Under the pieces are notes generated by a model. The model saw nothing but the letters and a program-made list of their open reading frames with translations. It was not told where the DNA came from and did no database searches. A stretch of DNA of 64,000 nt from JAHEJA01 sp965656445 (GTDB lineage: Bacteria > Pseudomonadota > Alphaproteobacteria > Rhodobacterales > Rhodobacteraceae). The translations under genes and the position numbers were made by a program. Positions 51,740 to 60,619 of this stretch are shown here, piece after piece. Location of the stretch: assembly GCA_965656445.1 (NCBI GenBank), contig CBFHKO010000006.1, positions 1 through 64,000 of the forward strand, given 5' to 3'. The stretch's first letter is position 1, and each line of letters opens with the position of its first letter.

Positions 51740-53131
51740 TTAGGATGACAGGGCCGCAATCGCGGTGGCGACGTGGCCTACAGGGTCACTTGATGCGCGC
51801 GTTGTGAGATCAACATGCAGCAAGAACTGTGAACAGGTTGACAAAACAGTGCCATCGGCACGTTTCATTTCGTGGAACAGCTTAAGCTTCTTGCCCTGCG
51901 CCAATTCAACGGTTGTGTCGACGATTATATCTTCGCCGGCATGGGTTTCGTTTAGGAACTTGGTCGTTGTTTCAACTGTGAAAAAGCTATGTCCAGAGGC
52001 GACGTAGTCCGCATCTGCCCCAATCGCAAACAAGAAGCCATCCGCTGCGTCGCTATAGACCTGACCATAGCGCCCTTCGTTCATATGACCGTTATAGTCG
52101 GTCCAATCCACGGGGACTTTGCGGGCGACTGTTTGGAATGTCTTTTGGGGCCGTGCCACTTTGATCATGGATTTTTCATGGGTGTTGATCAAGGCACCTG
52201 CGGCAGACCCTTGTTGTTTGAGCGCGCGCATCATCGCAACAAGGTTATTGTCGCGCAACCGTTCCAATTCACGAATAGAGAGGTCACCGGATTGTGCATC
52301 CGACTGGTCTGCGATCTTGGCCACCAGTTCATCGGTTAATTCGGGGACATCCATCAGCTTGGTCCAAGGCCATTCAAGGCAAGGTCCAAATTGGGCGATG
52401 AAATGCGCCATGCCCGCTTCGCCACCGGCGATGCGATAGGTTTCAAACAATCCCATTTGCGCCCAGCGAAGCCCAAACCCATAGCGAATAGCGTCGTCAA
52501 TTTCCTCAGTGGTGGCAATGCCATCCTTGATCAGCCAAAGACCTTCGCGCCACACGGCTTCTAAGAAACGATCGGCGATATGGGCATCAATTTCCTTGCG
52601 CACATGAAGCCCGTAAAGCCCAACTGAGGCGAGCATCTCTTTGGCAGCATCCACATGTGTTAACGAGGTTGTACCACTTGGGACCACCTCGATCAGAGGC
52701 AGCAAATAGACAGGGTTAAACGGGTGACAGACCATAATCTGATCTGGGTAATCCGATTTTTCCTGCAATTCCGAGGGTTTAAATCCCGAGGTTGATGACG
52801 CCAAAATCGCATCTTTGCGGCAAGAGTTCTGAATATCCGCGAGAACGCTATGTTTGATGTCCAAACGCTCAGGCACGCTTTCTTGGATCCAATCGGCCTT
52901 TGCGACGGCCTCTTGCAGTGTTGTGCAAAATGTCAGCGTGCCTTCAGGAGGCAGCGCATGATCATAAAGCATCGGAAGAGCGTGACGCGCATTTTCCAAC
53001 ACAGCGGCAATCTTGCGCTCTGCCTCTGGATCGGGGTCATAGACATTGACGTCCCACCCATTTAACAAAAATCGCGCGAGCCATCCGCCGCCGATTACCC
53101 CACCACCAATAATTGCTGCTGTTTTCGTCAT
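51740..53131 (-). CDS. Carnitine 3-dehydrogenase fused to a hotdog thioesterase (CdhAB-type)
   Basis: 463 residues in two domains. The first (about 1-320) is a 3-hydroxyacyl-CoA dehydrogenase-like L-carnitine dehydrogenase with NAD loop IIGGGVIGGGWLARF at 7-21 and MVCHPFNPVYLLPLIEVVPS near 139-158. The second (about 330-463) is a hotdog-fold acyl-CoA thioesterase with DWTDYNGHMNEGRYGQVYSD. The first half oxidises carnitine to 3-dehydrocarnitine; the second can hydrolyse the betainyl-CoA made by the cleavage enzyme. Pseudomonas keeps these as separate cdhA and cdhB; fused forms occur in alphaproteobacteria. Confidence 0.9.
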   Translation of the reverse strand: MTKTAAIIGGGVIGGGWLARFLLNGWDVNVYDPDPEAERKIAAVLENARHALPMLYDHALPPEGTLTFCTTLQEAVAKADWIQESVPERLDIKHSVLADIQNSCRKDAILASSTSGFKPSELQEKSDYPDQIMVCHPFNPVYLLPLIEVVPSGTTSLTHVDAAKEMLASVGLYGLHVRKEIDAHIADRFLEAVWREGLWLIKDGIATTEEIDDAIRYGFGLRWAQMGLFETYRIAGGEAGMAHFIAQFGPCLEWPWTKLMDVPELTDELVAKIADQSDAQSGDLSIRELERLRDNNLVAMMRALKQQGSAAGALINTHEKSMIKVARPQKTFQTVARKVPVDWTDYNGHMNEGRYGQVYSDAADGFLFAIGADADYVASGHSFFTVETTTKFLNETHAGEDIIVDTTVELAQGKKLKLFHEMKRADGTVLSTCSQFLLHVDLTTRASSDPVGHVATAIAALSS

Positions 53132-53134
53132 TTT

Positions 53135-53476
53135 TTAATCCACACAAAGAGTTGCGATAATGCCGTTTTCATAAACGTCGTTACATCCGTACATCGGCGC
53201 TTGGGAGGAACAGATTTGCCCCTCTGCCAAGCATATCCCCTCACAGTCTGCTGAGCTTGAACACTGCTTGCCTGCATCTGACGCGGTTTCAAGGCACACT
53301 GGTTGTCCATGTCCCCCAATCGTCATAGTCCCGCCCTTTTGGGTGCACTCAGCTGCAAGGCTCTCAACCTGTTCGACTTGTGAAGATATATTGGGCGATC
53401 CTAGTTCCTCAGATTGTTGCTCGCCTTGGCAAGCGATCAACAGGACACTAGCAGCGAGACTATATAAGATTTTCAT
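53135..53476 (-). CDS. Small cysteine-rich lipoprotein
   Basis: 113 residues with a lipoprotein signal, MKILYSLAASVLLIAC, whose lipobox LIAC gives Cys16 as the lipidated residue. The mature part holds about ten more cysteines, several in pairs (CSSSADCEGICLAEGQIC), likely forming disulfides. No family was recognised. It is packed between the SGNH hydrolase gene and the carnitine dehydrogenase gene with 0 and 3 nt gaps, so it is probably co-transcribed with them; its role is unknown. Confidence 0.75.
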   Translation of the reverse strand: MKILYSLAASVLLIACQGEQQSEELGSPNISSQVEQVESLAAECTQKGGTMTIGGHGQPVCLETASDAGKQCSSSADCEGICLAEGQICSSQAPMYGCNDVYENGIIATLCVD

Positions 53477-54109
53477 TTATTGGCTTTCTAAGATTGTGCG
53501 CAGTTTGTCCGCCATCACTTTGCCAAAAATGACATGTTGCTCTGCGCCCCAATGAACGCCATCAATCTCAGAGACAGACACATGATCATTCGAATCAACA
53601 AAATAAAGGCCTGTGCGATCTGTCATCTCTTTGATGCAGTTTGACAAATTCACTTGGCGAGTTTCCGCCTCAGCAAAGACATCCCTCAGGGTTCCAATCT
53701 CGCGAACATTGGCAGGGGCCACAACGCAAATGGATGCCTGTGGTTGGCCCAACTGAATTTCAGATACCAATCTTTCAAGCGACCGCGCTATTTCCCAGGC
53801 TGAAACGGAAAACCGTATTTTCAAATCATTCGTGCCCAACATGAGGACAACCAGGTCAATCGGTTTATGGGACTGCAACATGGCGGGCAACACCGTTAAT
53901 CCGTTGCGCATGCCCCCCTCAATCACATCATCATGCACTGTCGTGCGTCCCGGAAGCGCCTCACAAATCACGTCATGCGCAGGCCCCAAATCATCCGCCA
54001 TGACACTCGGCCAGCGATGTGCTTTGTCAAAACGCGCGATGTCCCCCAACGCCACCAAAGGCGGTGTACCATGGCTGTTGCTATCGCCATAAACAAGGAT
54101 CGTACTCAT
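53477..54109 (-). CDS. SGNH/GDSL-family hydrolase
   Basis: A 210-residue esterase. The block I motif GDSNSHG at 8-14 holds the catalytic serine, block III GTND near 93 is intact, and block V DGVHWG near 183-188 carries the Asp and His. No signal peptide is present, so it acts in the cytoplasm. Overlapping the dehydrocarnitine cleavage gene by 4 nt, it could release carnitine from acylcarnitine esters. That is inference; a general arylesterase is the alternative. Confidence 0.88.
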   Translation of the reverse strand: MSTILVYGDSNSHGTPPLVALGDIARFDKAHRWPSVMADDLGPAHDVICEALPGRTTVHDDVIEGGMRNGLTVLPAMLQSHKPIDLVVLMLGTNDLKIRFSVSAWEIARSLERLVSEIQLGQPQASICVVAPANVREIGTLRDVFAEAETRQVNLSNCIKEMTDRTGLYFVDSNDHVSVSEIDGVHWGAEQHVIFGKVMADKLRTILESQ

Positions 54110-55017
54110 CCGCGTGGCGCTCTTTTCGTGAGGCCAAGTTTTTCGCGTACTTCTTGGGGGCCAACGACACGTGCACCAAGATTTTCGATGATGGTTTTGG
54201 CACGTGCTACCAGTTGTTCATTCGTGGCAAAGACACCTTTTTCCAACCAAAGATTATCTTCTAATCCCACACGCACATTGCCTCCTGCCAAAACAGAGGC
54301 CGCGACATAGGCCATTTGATTACGCCCCAAGGCAAAGGCGCTAAAATTCCAATTGTCAGGCACATTGTTCACCATCGCCATAAAGGTGTTCAAATCATCG
54401 GGCGCGCCCCAAGGCACCCCCATACAGAGCTGAACCAGAACATCCGGTTCCAAAACGCCATCCGCGACCAATTGTTTCGCATACCAAAGATGCCCTGTAT
54501 CAAAGGCTTCAACTTCTGGTTTGACACCTGCTTCTGTCATCATGCGTCCCATCGCCTGAAGCATGCCTGGCGTATTGGTCATGACATAATCAGCTTCGGC
54601 AAAATTCATGGTCCCACAATCAAGGGTACAAATTTCGGGCAAACAGTCCACAATATGCGCAACCCTCTCAGAGGCACCAATCATATCTGTTCCATCGGCC
54701 ACAGGAAACGGAGCCTCGCTGCCCCCAAACACAATATCCCCGCCCATGCCTGCGGTGAGGTTCAATACAACATCAACCTTAGCATCGCGAATACGCTCAG
54801 TGACTTCACGATAATACTCCAACTTACGGCTCGGCGCGCCTGTTTCAGGATCCCGCACATGGCAATGAACAATGGCAGCCCCTGCTTTGGCAGCGGCAAT
54901 GGCACTATCGGCAATTTCCTTTGGAGAGCGCGGCACATGTGGGCTTCGATCTTGGGTCGCACCCGAGCCAGTAACTGCACAGGTAATAAAGACATCTTTG
55001 TTCATCGTTAACGGCAT
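54106..55017 (-). CDS. BKACE-family dehydrocarnitine cleavage enzyme (CdhC-like, DUF849)
   Basis: 303 residues from MPLTMNKDVFIT, chosen for GGAG 6 nt upstream; the frame is open further but lacks a site. The zinc-binding HCHVRDPETG is near residue 51-60, with NLTAGMGGD near 87 and GGNVRVGLEDN near 246. BKACE enzymes condense a beta-keto acid with acetyl-CoA; CdhC turns dehydrocarnitine and acetyl-CoA into betainyl-CoA and acetoacetate. The adjacent carnitine dehydrogenase-thioesterase and CdhR-like regulator support this substrate. Confidence 0.9.
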   Translation of the reverse strand: MPLTMNKDVFITCAVTGSGATQDRSPHVPRSPKEIADSAIAAAKAGAAIVHCHVRDPETGAPSRKLEYYREVTERIRDAKVDVVLNLTAGMGGDIVFGGSEAPFPVADGTDMIGASERVAHIVDCLPEICTLDCGTMNFAEADYVMTNTPGMLQAMGRMMTEAGVKPEVEAFDTGHLWYAKQLVADGVLEPDVLVQLCMGVPWGAPDDLNTFMAMVNNVPDNWNFSAFALGRNQMAYVAASVLAGGNVRVGLEDNLWLEKGVFATNEQLVARAKTIIENLGARVVGPQEVREKLGLTKRAPRG

Positions 55018-55096
55018 CTTGCTCTCCTGTTTCAACACGTTTCTCTCACTCTTTCTCATCGACAGCGGCCAAAGAATGCAGTAACGGTCATTTACT

Positions 55097-56041
55097 ATGC
55101 ATAAATGGTCAATCTCTCATTCAGAACCGCTAAAAATCGCGTTCTTGCTCTTTGATAAATTCTCAAACCTCTGTTTGGCGAATTGCCTTGAACCCATGCG
55201 GGCGACCAATGGATTCTTGCCATCCCCAGTCTTTGATTGGCAATTCTTTACGATTGATGGCGCGCCTGTGCATAGCTCATCCAATCTACCTGTTATGCCG
55301 CATGGATCCATTGGCGATGTGCCAGCCTGCGACTACCTCTTTATCTTGGCAAGCTATGACTACCGAACCCATGACAGCGCGAAAACCAGACAAGCCCTGC
55401 AACACACAGCCCGTCGCGCGAAAACGGTCGTTGGGCTTGATACGGGTCCATGGCTCATGGCGGCTGCGGACCTGTTAAAGGGGCGACGCGCCACAGTGCA
55501 TTGGGATGTTTTGCAAGATTTCACCGAACGCTTTGTCTCCTCAGACGTGCTGCGCCAAAGGGTTGTGTGGGATGGCAATCGCGTCACATGCGCCGGCGCG
55601 ATGTCCGCCTTTGATCTCACGCGGGACGTGATCCGCACGCATTTGGGCGAGGCTATTGCCCTAGATGTGGATACGCTATTTTTAAAAGATGACCCCCAAG
55701 CGCCAACGCCACGCCGCTATAATCCCGTGAAACCAACCTCTGTTCAGCGTGCCATTGCACTTATGCAGGAAAACATTGAAACGCCGCTCACTCTAACCGA
55801 GATAAGTCACCATATCGCCTGCCCTCCAAAAACCCTGGCACGTCGGTTTCAAATAGCCATGGGAACAAGCCCAGGACAGGTCTACCGTCACATCCGATTG
55901 AGCCATGCACGCCACTTGGTGGAAACCACAGCGCTCAATATCTATGAAATCTCGCTCAGATGCGGCTATGACAGCCCCGCCGCCTTGACGCGTGCTTACA
56001 AGGCCCGCTTTGGCAAATCGCCCACGGCCATGCGCCCCTAG
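55097..56041 (+). CDS. GATase1-like AraC-family regulator (CdhR-like)
   Basis: A 314-residue regulator. The N-terminal two thirds is a DJ-1/PfpI-like fold without an obvious catalytic cysteine. The C-terminal part (about 215-314) is an AraC HTH (TLTEISHHIACPPKTLARRF and AALTRAYKARFGKSP). This architecture is that of CdhR, GbdR and SouR in Pseudomonas, activators for carnitine, betaine and sarcosine use. It is divergent from the cdhC-like gene across 79 bp and probably activates the carnitine operon. Confidence 0.88.
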   Translation: MHKWSISHSEPLKIAFLLFDKFSNLCLANCLEPMRATNGFLPSPVFDWQFFTIDGAPVHSSSNLPVMPHGSIGDVPACDYLFILASYDYRTHDSAKTRQALQHTARRAKTVVGLDTGPWLMAAADLLKGRRATVHWDVLQDFTERFVSSDVLRQRVVWDGNRVTCAGAMSAFDLTRDVIRTHLGEAIALDVDTLFLKDDPQAPTPRRYNPVKPTSVQRAIALMQENIETPLTLTEISHHIACPPKTLARRFQIAMGTSPGQVYRHIRLSHARHLVETTALNIYEISLRCGYDSPAALTRAYKARFGKSPTAMRP

Positions 56042-56042
56042 A

Positions 56043-56075
56043 CTTCATCTTTGCAAAAATACTCGCGCCGCAGGC
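56043..56075 (+). repeat. Dispersed intergenic repeat, copy 5
   Basis: Almost identical to the copy at 20391-20424 (CTTCATCTTTGCAAAAATAC then TCGCGCCGCAGGC), it begins 2 bp after the regulator stop. ACGGCCC (56076-56082) and GGGCCGT (56086-56092) form a hairpin directly after it, next to the rlmE stop. Confidence 0.7.
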
Positions 56076-56092
56076 ACGGCCCAAGGGGCCGT

Positions 56093-56824
56093 TTAGCCTT
56101 TGAACCCGCGCGCAATGACAAATTTTTCGGAACTATCCGCACGGCTTGAGGGCGGTTTAACGTTGGAAACTGTTTTGAACCGCTGCTTCAATAGCTTTTG
56201 CAATTCGCCTTCTGCCCCACCGGCAAGAACCTTGGCGACAAAGGTGCCGCCCTCTTCCAAAACGTCAAAAGCGAAATAAGCCGCCGCTTCACAGAGCGCA
56301 ATAATGCGCAAGTGATCTGTTTGCTTGTGCCCAGAGGAGGACGCCGCCATATCCGACATCACAACATGCGCCGTTCCGCCAAGCCATTCTTTCACCTGAT
56401 GATCCGCATCATCGGCCATGAAATCCAATTGATAAATCTCGGCCCCAGCGATGGTTTCCACCTCTTGCAGGTCAATGCCGAGAACAGAGCCGATCTCTTT
56501 GTTCTTTTTCTCACCAAGGGCATTCACGCGCTTTACTGCAACTTGACACCACCCACCAGGGGCACAGCCCAAATCTACCACACGCGCACCCGGCACCAAA
56601 AACCGATACTTGTCATCCAATTCAAGGATCTTAAACGCTGCGCGACCGCGATAGCCTTCGTCTTTGGCGCGCTTCACATAAGGGTCATTCAATTGCCGCT
56701 GCAACCAGCGCACTTGAGACACAGTTTTACCGCGTGCCTTTTTAACATTCACCTTGAGATCACGTTGCCCGCGACCAGAGGTATTTTTCTTGCGAGCACT
56801 GCGTTGTGTCGGTTTCTCATCCAT
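56093..56824 (-). CDS. rlmE: 23S rRNA (uridine-2'-O-)methyltransferase RlmE (FtsJ)
   Basis: 243 residues: a basic N-terminal tail of about 45 residues, then the RrmJ/FtsJ fold with YRGRAAFKILELDDKY near 59-74, the SAM loop VVDLGCAPGGWCQVA near 83-97 and the catalytic region SDMAASSSGHKQTDH near 155. It methylates U2552 in the peptidyl transferase centre. It overlaps ppx/gppA by one base (TAATG). Confidence 0.94.
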   Translation of the reverse strand: MDEKPTQRSARKKNTSGRGQRDLKVNVKKARGKTVSQVRWLQRQLNDPYVKRAKDEGYRGRAAFKILELDDKYRFLVPGARVVDLGCAPGGWCQVAVKRVNALGEKKNKEIGSVLGIDLQEVETIAGAEIYQLDFMADDADHQVKEWLGGTAHVVMSDMAASSSGHKQTDHLRIIALCEAAAYFAFDVLEEGGTFVAKVLAGGAEGELQKLLKQRFKTVSNVKPPSSRADSSEKFVIARGFKG

Positions 56825-57936
56825 TAGTACGGAACATCCTCTAATACGCCATCGGCGCTCATTTGTGCATATAGCAAGCCTTCGCGCAAACCGCGATCCG
56901 CGACGGATAAACGATCCGTGGGCCAGCTGCGCAACAAGGCCTGCAAAATCGCAGAGCCCGACATGATCAAGGCCTGACGATCATTGCCAATCCTTGGGTC
57001 GCGACGACGCCCTGCTGGGCCGAGCTCAAGATAGCTTTGAATAACAGTTTCGATTTGATTTGACGACATGCGCAACCCATCAACCTTGGTGCGATCATAG
57101 CGCTTGAGCCCAAGATGGCTTGCCGCAACTGTTGTCACCGTTCCAGAGGTGCCAATGATTTGAAATCCTTCGCGCGCTTGTTCATCGCGATAGGGTGCAA
57201 AATCCGCAAGATTTTCTTCAAAGAACCAGCTCATCAAAGCATAGCGCGCCGCGTCATCATCCACATCGTTGAACTGATCGCGGAGTGTAGCAACCCCCAA
57301 AGGCACCGAAATCCAATCCACGACCTTGGCCGCAGGAAACGGGCTCTCGCTTGGGTGAAACCCTGCATGTAGCCGCATGATCGAGCGCGGTCTTTCCCGT
57401 GGTGGAACAGAAGTGAGATCAAGCCAGACCAATTCTGTCGAGCCGCCTCCAATATCAACAACCAACAATTGCTCTGTCTTGGTGCTGACCAAAGGTGCGC
57501 AGGATATCACCGCCAACCGCGCCTCTTCTTCGGGAAGGATAATATCCAATTTCAACCCCGTCTCTCGACGAACTTGACGAATAAAGTCGCCTGCATTTTT
57601 GGCGCGACGACAGGCTTCTGTCGCGACCAAACGCATGCGCTTGACCTTATGCTTTTTCAGTTTTTGCTGACATACCCGCAAAGCTTGGATCGTCCGGATC
57701 ATAGATCCACGATTTAGCTTGCCAGTCTTTTCTAACCCTGCCCCCAATTGGACGGATTTTGAAAAGCTGTCGACCACGTGAAATTGACTACCCTTTGGTT
57801 GGGCAATCAACATACGGCAGCTATTTGTACCCAGATCCAAAGCGGCATAAAGCTCAGTTGGATTGGGCGGTTTGGGCGCGGGGCTCTCAACCGGTTTCGG
57901 GAATGCGCCCGCACCTTTGGGACGCTTGGGCGCCAT
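56824..57936 (-). CDS. Ppx/GppA-family exopolyphosphatase/phosphatase
   Basis: A 370-residue ASKHA-fold phosphatase for polyphosphate or pppGpp. It has the phosphate-1 motif YAALDLGTNSCRMLI near 29-43, VVDIGGGSTELVW near 158-170, and GTSGTVTT near 246. The C-terminal HD-like domain of long Ppx enzymes is absent, which fits the short GppA-like forms paired with rlmE in alphaproteobacteria. Confidence 0.9.
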   Translation of the reverse strand: MAPKRPKGAGAFPKPVESPAPKPPNPTELYAALDLGTNSCRMLIAQPKGSQFHVVDSFSKSVQLGAGLEKTGKLNRGSMIRTIQALRVCQQKLKKHKVKRMRLVATEACRRAKNAGDFIRQVRRETGLKLDIILPEEEARLAVISCAPLVSTKTEQLLVVDIGGGSTELVWLDLTSVPPRERPRSIMRLHAGFHPSESPFPAAKVVDWISVPLGVATLRDQFNDVDDDAARYALMSWFFEENLADFAPYRDEQAREGFQIIGTSGTVTTVAASHLGLKRYDRTKVDGLRMSSNQIETVIQSYLELGPAGRRRDPRIGNDRQALIMSGSAILQALLRSWPTDRLSVADRGLREGLLYAQMSADGVLEDVPY

Positions 57937-58125
57937 ATCTACGCCCTCCGATGCTTAAAGTTAATCTTAGGATAAGCCCTGCCCGATGTCTGCGCAAGAG
58001 CCGATCCATCTGATTTCGCAAAAACACGGATTCATAGTCATTATGCAAAATTCGACGGCGCCTGACGGTGGCGATGCATTGAAAGGACGATTACAAGACA
58101 GAAAGTCGCACAAGTGGCGTTTGTT

Positions 58126-58151
58126 GTCGAAATTCGACACTGTGTCGCGAA
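58126..58151. promoter_or_regulatory. Overlapping palindromes upstream of the one-carbon operon
   Basis: GTCGAAATTCGAC (58126-58138) is a perfect odd palindrome, and CGACACTGTGTCG (58135-58147) is a second one sharing its right end. They lie 46-71 bp before the virulence-factor domain gene, where a repressor dimer could bind. The rest of the 260-bp gap to ppx/gppA holds no recognised element. Confidence 0.45.
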
Positions 58152-58196
58152 TGAGCTGATTTAGACAGAGCAAACACAAGATAAGGAATCACCATC

Positions 58197-58493
58197 ATGC
58201 CCGATGTGACAATTGTATTCTGGCGCGACATTCCCGCCCAAGTTATCGTCGGCAAAGGACGCCGTGGCGCGAAAAAACAGCTGGCTGAACGCTTTGAACA
58301 AGCGATTGACCGCGCGGCCATGAAAGGCGGACTAGAGGGCACAGATGACTATCTCTCTGAGTGGCGCAAAGCTGATCCTTATACAGTTGAGGGGGATCCA
58401 GCCGAGATCGCAGAAAGCGAAGCGATGCGGTTGGAAACGGAATATGACCAAGAGCGCATCAAGGCATTGATCGCAAATGATGGCTGGGCGTAA
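58197..58493 (+). CDS. Virulence-factor domain protein, 98 aa
   Basis: A small protein (PDVTIVFWRDIPAQVIVGKG at its start) of the family annotated as virulence factor, whose true role is unknown. In alphaproteobacteria it regularly precedes the MetF-like and methyl-THF methyltransferase genes, as here, so a part in tetrahydrofolate/corrinoid methyl transfer is likely. The ATG follows AAGGAATCACC. The metF start is 26 nt downstream. Confidence 0.85.
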   Translation: MPDVTIVFWRDIPAQVIVGKGRRGAKKQLAERFEQAIDRAAMKGGLEGTDDYLSEWRKADPYTVEGDPAEIAESEAMRLETEYDQERIKALIANDGWA

Positions 58494-58519
58494 GCCCGTT
58501 GAACGTGAGGGAGGCCATA

Positions 58520-59443
58520 ATGGCGCTGTTTAACTTTAAAAAGAAAGATGAAGCATCGAGCGTGACCCCAGAAATGGAAGCATTTCTCAAGAATTACTCG
58601 ATCGAAGTCATGCCACGTACCGCCGAAAAAGTGGAAAACTTTCGCGATCTCTTGCCAGCTGGCACACGGGTTTACATCGCCCATATCGAAGGCACGCCGA
58701 TTGAAGATATGGTAAAAACCGCCAAACGGTTGTCTGAGGATGGCTATGCCGTAATGCCGCATTTTCCGGCCCGCATCATCAAAGACACAGCGACATTAGA
58801 AAATTGGATCGCCCAGTACCAAGGCGAAGCAGGCGTGAACCAAGCCCTCCTTTTGGCAGGCGGCGTTGATAAGCCCCACGGCGATTTTCATTCCTCAATG
58901 CAGCTCATGGAAACAGGTCTCTTTGACAAAGCGGGTTTCACACACCTGCACGTCGCAGGCCACCCAGAAGGCAACAAAGACATCGACCCCGATGGATCCA
59001 TGCGCAATGTGAACGAAGCCCTGTCTTGGAAACAAGAGTTTTCCAAACGCACAGATGCGCAAATGGCCCTTGCCACACAGTTCGCATTTGAAGCCAAACC
59101 AATCATCGACTGGGCCAATTCAGTCAAAAACTCTGGTATTGATATTCCAATTCATATTGGCATTGCTGGTCCTGCGAAATTGCAAACTTTGATCAAATTC
59201 GCGATCGCCTGTGGCGTGGGCCCGTCATTGAAGGTTCTGCAAAAACGCGCGATGGATGTGACCAAGCTCTTGCTGCCCTATGAGCCGACAGAGGTCCTCA
59301 GTGAGCTCGCCGCCTACAAGGCTGCAAACCCTGAATTTAACATCACCAATGTGCATTTCTTCCCACTTGGCGGAATCAAAACCAATGCAAATTGGGCCAT
59401 AGAAAACGGCGGCAGCTCAGCCGTCCCTGCAAACGCATCTTAA
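58520..59443 (+). CDS. Methylenetetrahydrofolate reductase (MetF-like)
   Basis: 307 residues from MALFNFKKKD, with GGGAGG 5 nt upstream. The TIM-barrel FAD enzyme pattern is present: EVMPRTAEKVENFRDL near 27-42, VMPHFPARIIKD near 80-91, HVAGHPEGNK near 142-151 and PIHIGIAGP near 208-216. It turns methylene-THF into methyl-THF, or runs in reverse when methyl groups from betaine or DMSP are oxidised. It is followed after 9 nt by the corrinoid methyltransferase gene. Confidence 0.9.
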   Translation: MALFNFKKKDEASSVTPEMEAFLKNYSIEVMPRTAEKVENFRDLLPAGTRVYIAHIEGTPIEDMVKTAKRLSEDGYAVMPHFPARIIKDTATLENWIAQYQGEAGVNQALLLAGGVDKPHGDFHSSMQLMETGLFDKAGFTHLHVAGHPEGNKDIDPDGSMRNVNEALSWKQEFSKRTDAQMALATQFAFEAKPIIDWANSVKNSGIDIPIHIGIAGPAKLQTLIKFAIACGVGPSLKVLQKRAMDVTKLLLPYEPTEVLSELAAYKAANPEFNITNVHFFPLGGIKTNANWAIENGGSSAVPANAS

Positions 59444-59452
59444 GGACCCTTC

Positions 59453-60508
59453 ATGACACGTACAGTTGTTGAATCAAAAACAAAAACCGCCGTCCTTGGC
59501 TTTGACGAACCTTTTTGCGTCATAGGGGAACGGATCAACCCAACAGGCCGCAAAAAGCTCGCTGCCGAACTCGAAGCAGGGGATTTTTCCACAGTCGAAA
59601 AAGACGCCCTCGCCCAAGTTTTGGCGGGTGCAGATATCTTGGATATCAACGCAGGTGTTGTCTATAATTCCAACCCAAACCCAAATGAAACCGAACCACC
59701 CTTGATGAAGAAAATCATCGAATTGGTTCAAGGACTTACAGATGTGCCATTGTGCATCGATAGCTCGGTTCCCGAAGCCTTGGAAATGGGTCTTCAAACA
59801 GCCGAAGGTCGCCCCTTGTTAAACTCTGTGACTGGGGAAGAAGAGCGTTTGGAATTTGTCCTCCCGCTAGTTGCTAAATACAACGTCCCTGTTGTTGCCA
59901 TCTCTAACGATGACACAGGAATCTCTGAGGACCCCGATGTGCGCTTTGCGGTTGCCAAGAAAATCGTTGAACGCGCAGCAGATTTCGGAATTCCAGCGCA
60001 TGACATCGTCGTTGACCCCCTCGTTATGCCGATTGGCGCGATGTCCACCGCTGGAAAACAAGTCTTCACCCTGGTGCGCCGTTTGCGCGAAGAATTAGGC
60101 GTGAATACCACTTGCGGCGCGTCGAATATCTCATTCGGTTTGCCAAACCGCCACGGTATCAACAATGCGTTTTTGCCAATGGCAATGGGTGCAGGAATGA
60201 CCTCTGCAATTATGAACCCAGTCGCCCTTCCAATCAGCCAAACAAAAATTGCCGCGAAAAAGGCCGAAGTTGAAGCCGCAGGAATTATCATCCCGGCAGA
60301 CATGGAAGACGAAGCCTTTGTCGCGATGTTTGGAATGGGGTCTACAAACCCGCGTCCGGGCAAAGAAATGGAAGCCATCCGCGCTGCTAATTTGCTCACG
60401 GATAATGACCCACATGGCGGCGCATGGATCCACTTTAACAAACCAGCAGGATCAGGTGGTGAAGTCGGTGGACGCGGCGGCCGTCGCGGTGGCCGTCGCC
60501 GCGGGTAA
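59453..60508 (+). CDS. Methyltetrahydrofolate:corrinoid methyltransferase (pterin-binding domain protein) with Gly/Arg-rich tail
   Basis: A 351-residue pterin-binding protein of the MetH/AcsE type. It has VIGERINPTGRKKLA near 23-37, LDINAGV near 63, PLCIDSSVPEAL near 102-113, and GASNISFGLPNRHGIN near 222-237. It moves a methyl group between tetrahydrofolate and a corrinoid protein. In Phaeobacter and relatives such a protein is one piece of a split B12-dependent methionine synthase, and related ones serve betaine demethylation. The last 15 residues (GGRGGRRGGRRRG) are RGG-like and highly basic, unusual for the family. Confidence 0.9.
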   Translation: MTRTVVESKTKTAVLGFDEPFCVIGERINPTGRKKLAAELEAGDFSTVEKDALAQVLAGADILDINAGVVYNSNPNPNETEPPLMKKIIELVQGLTDVPLCIDSSVPEALEMGLQTAEGRPLLNSVTGEEERLEFVLPLVAKYNVPVVAISNDDTGISEDPDVRFAVAKKIVERAADFGIPAHDIVVDPLVMPIGAMSTAGKQVFTLVRRLREELGVNTTCGASNISFGLPNRHGINNAFLPMAMGAGMTSAIMNPVALPISQTKIAAKKAEVEAAGIIIPADMEDEAFVAMFGMGSTNPRPGKEMEAIRAANLLTDNDPHGGAWIHFNKPAGSGGEVGGRGGRRGGRRRG

Positions 60509-60552
60509 GAAAATCACCTTGGGGGCTTTGCCCCCTTGGCCTGCAGCCAATT

Positions 60553-60580
60553 CCCCCAGGATATTTTCCGACAAAAAATG
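60553..60580 (-). repeat. Degenerate dispersed repeat, copy 6 (inverted; left flank of module B)
   Basis: GGATATTTTCCGACAAAAAA TG at 60559-60580 is the near-perfect reverse complement of 60691-60713, with one length difference. The two enclose module B as those at 50.4 and 50.5 kb enclose module A. Confidence 0.6.
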
Positions 60581-60619
60581 TTAACTTATTTTTAAGGAAA
60601 ACGACGGATACTCTGATTA

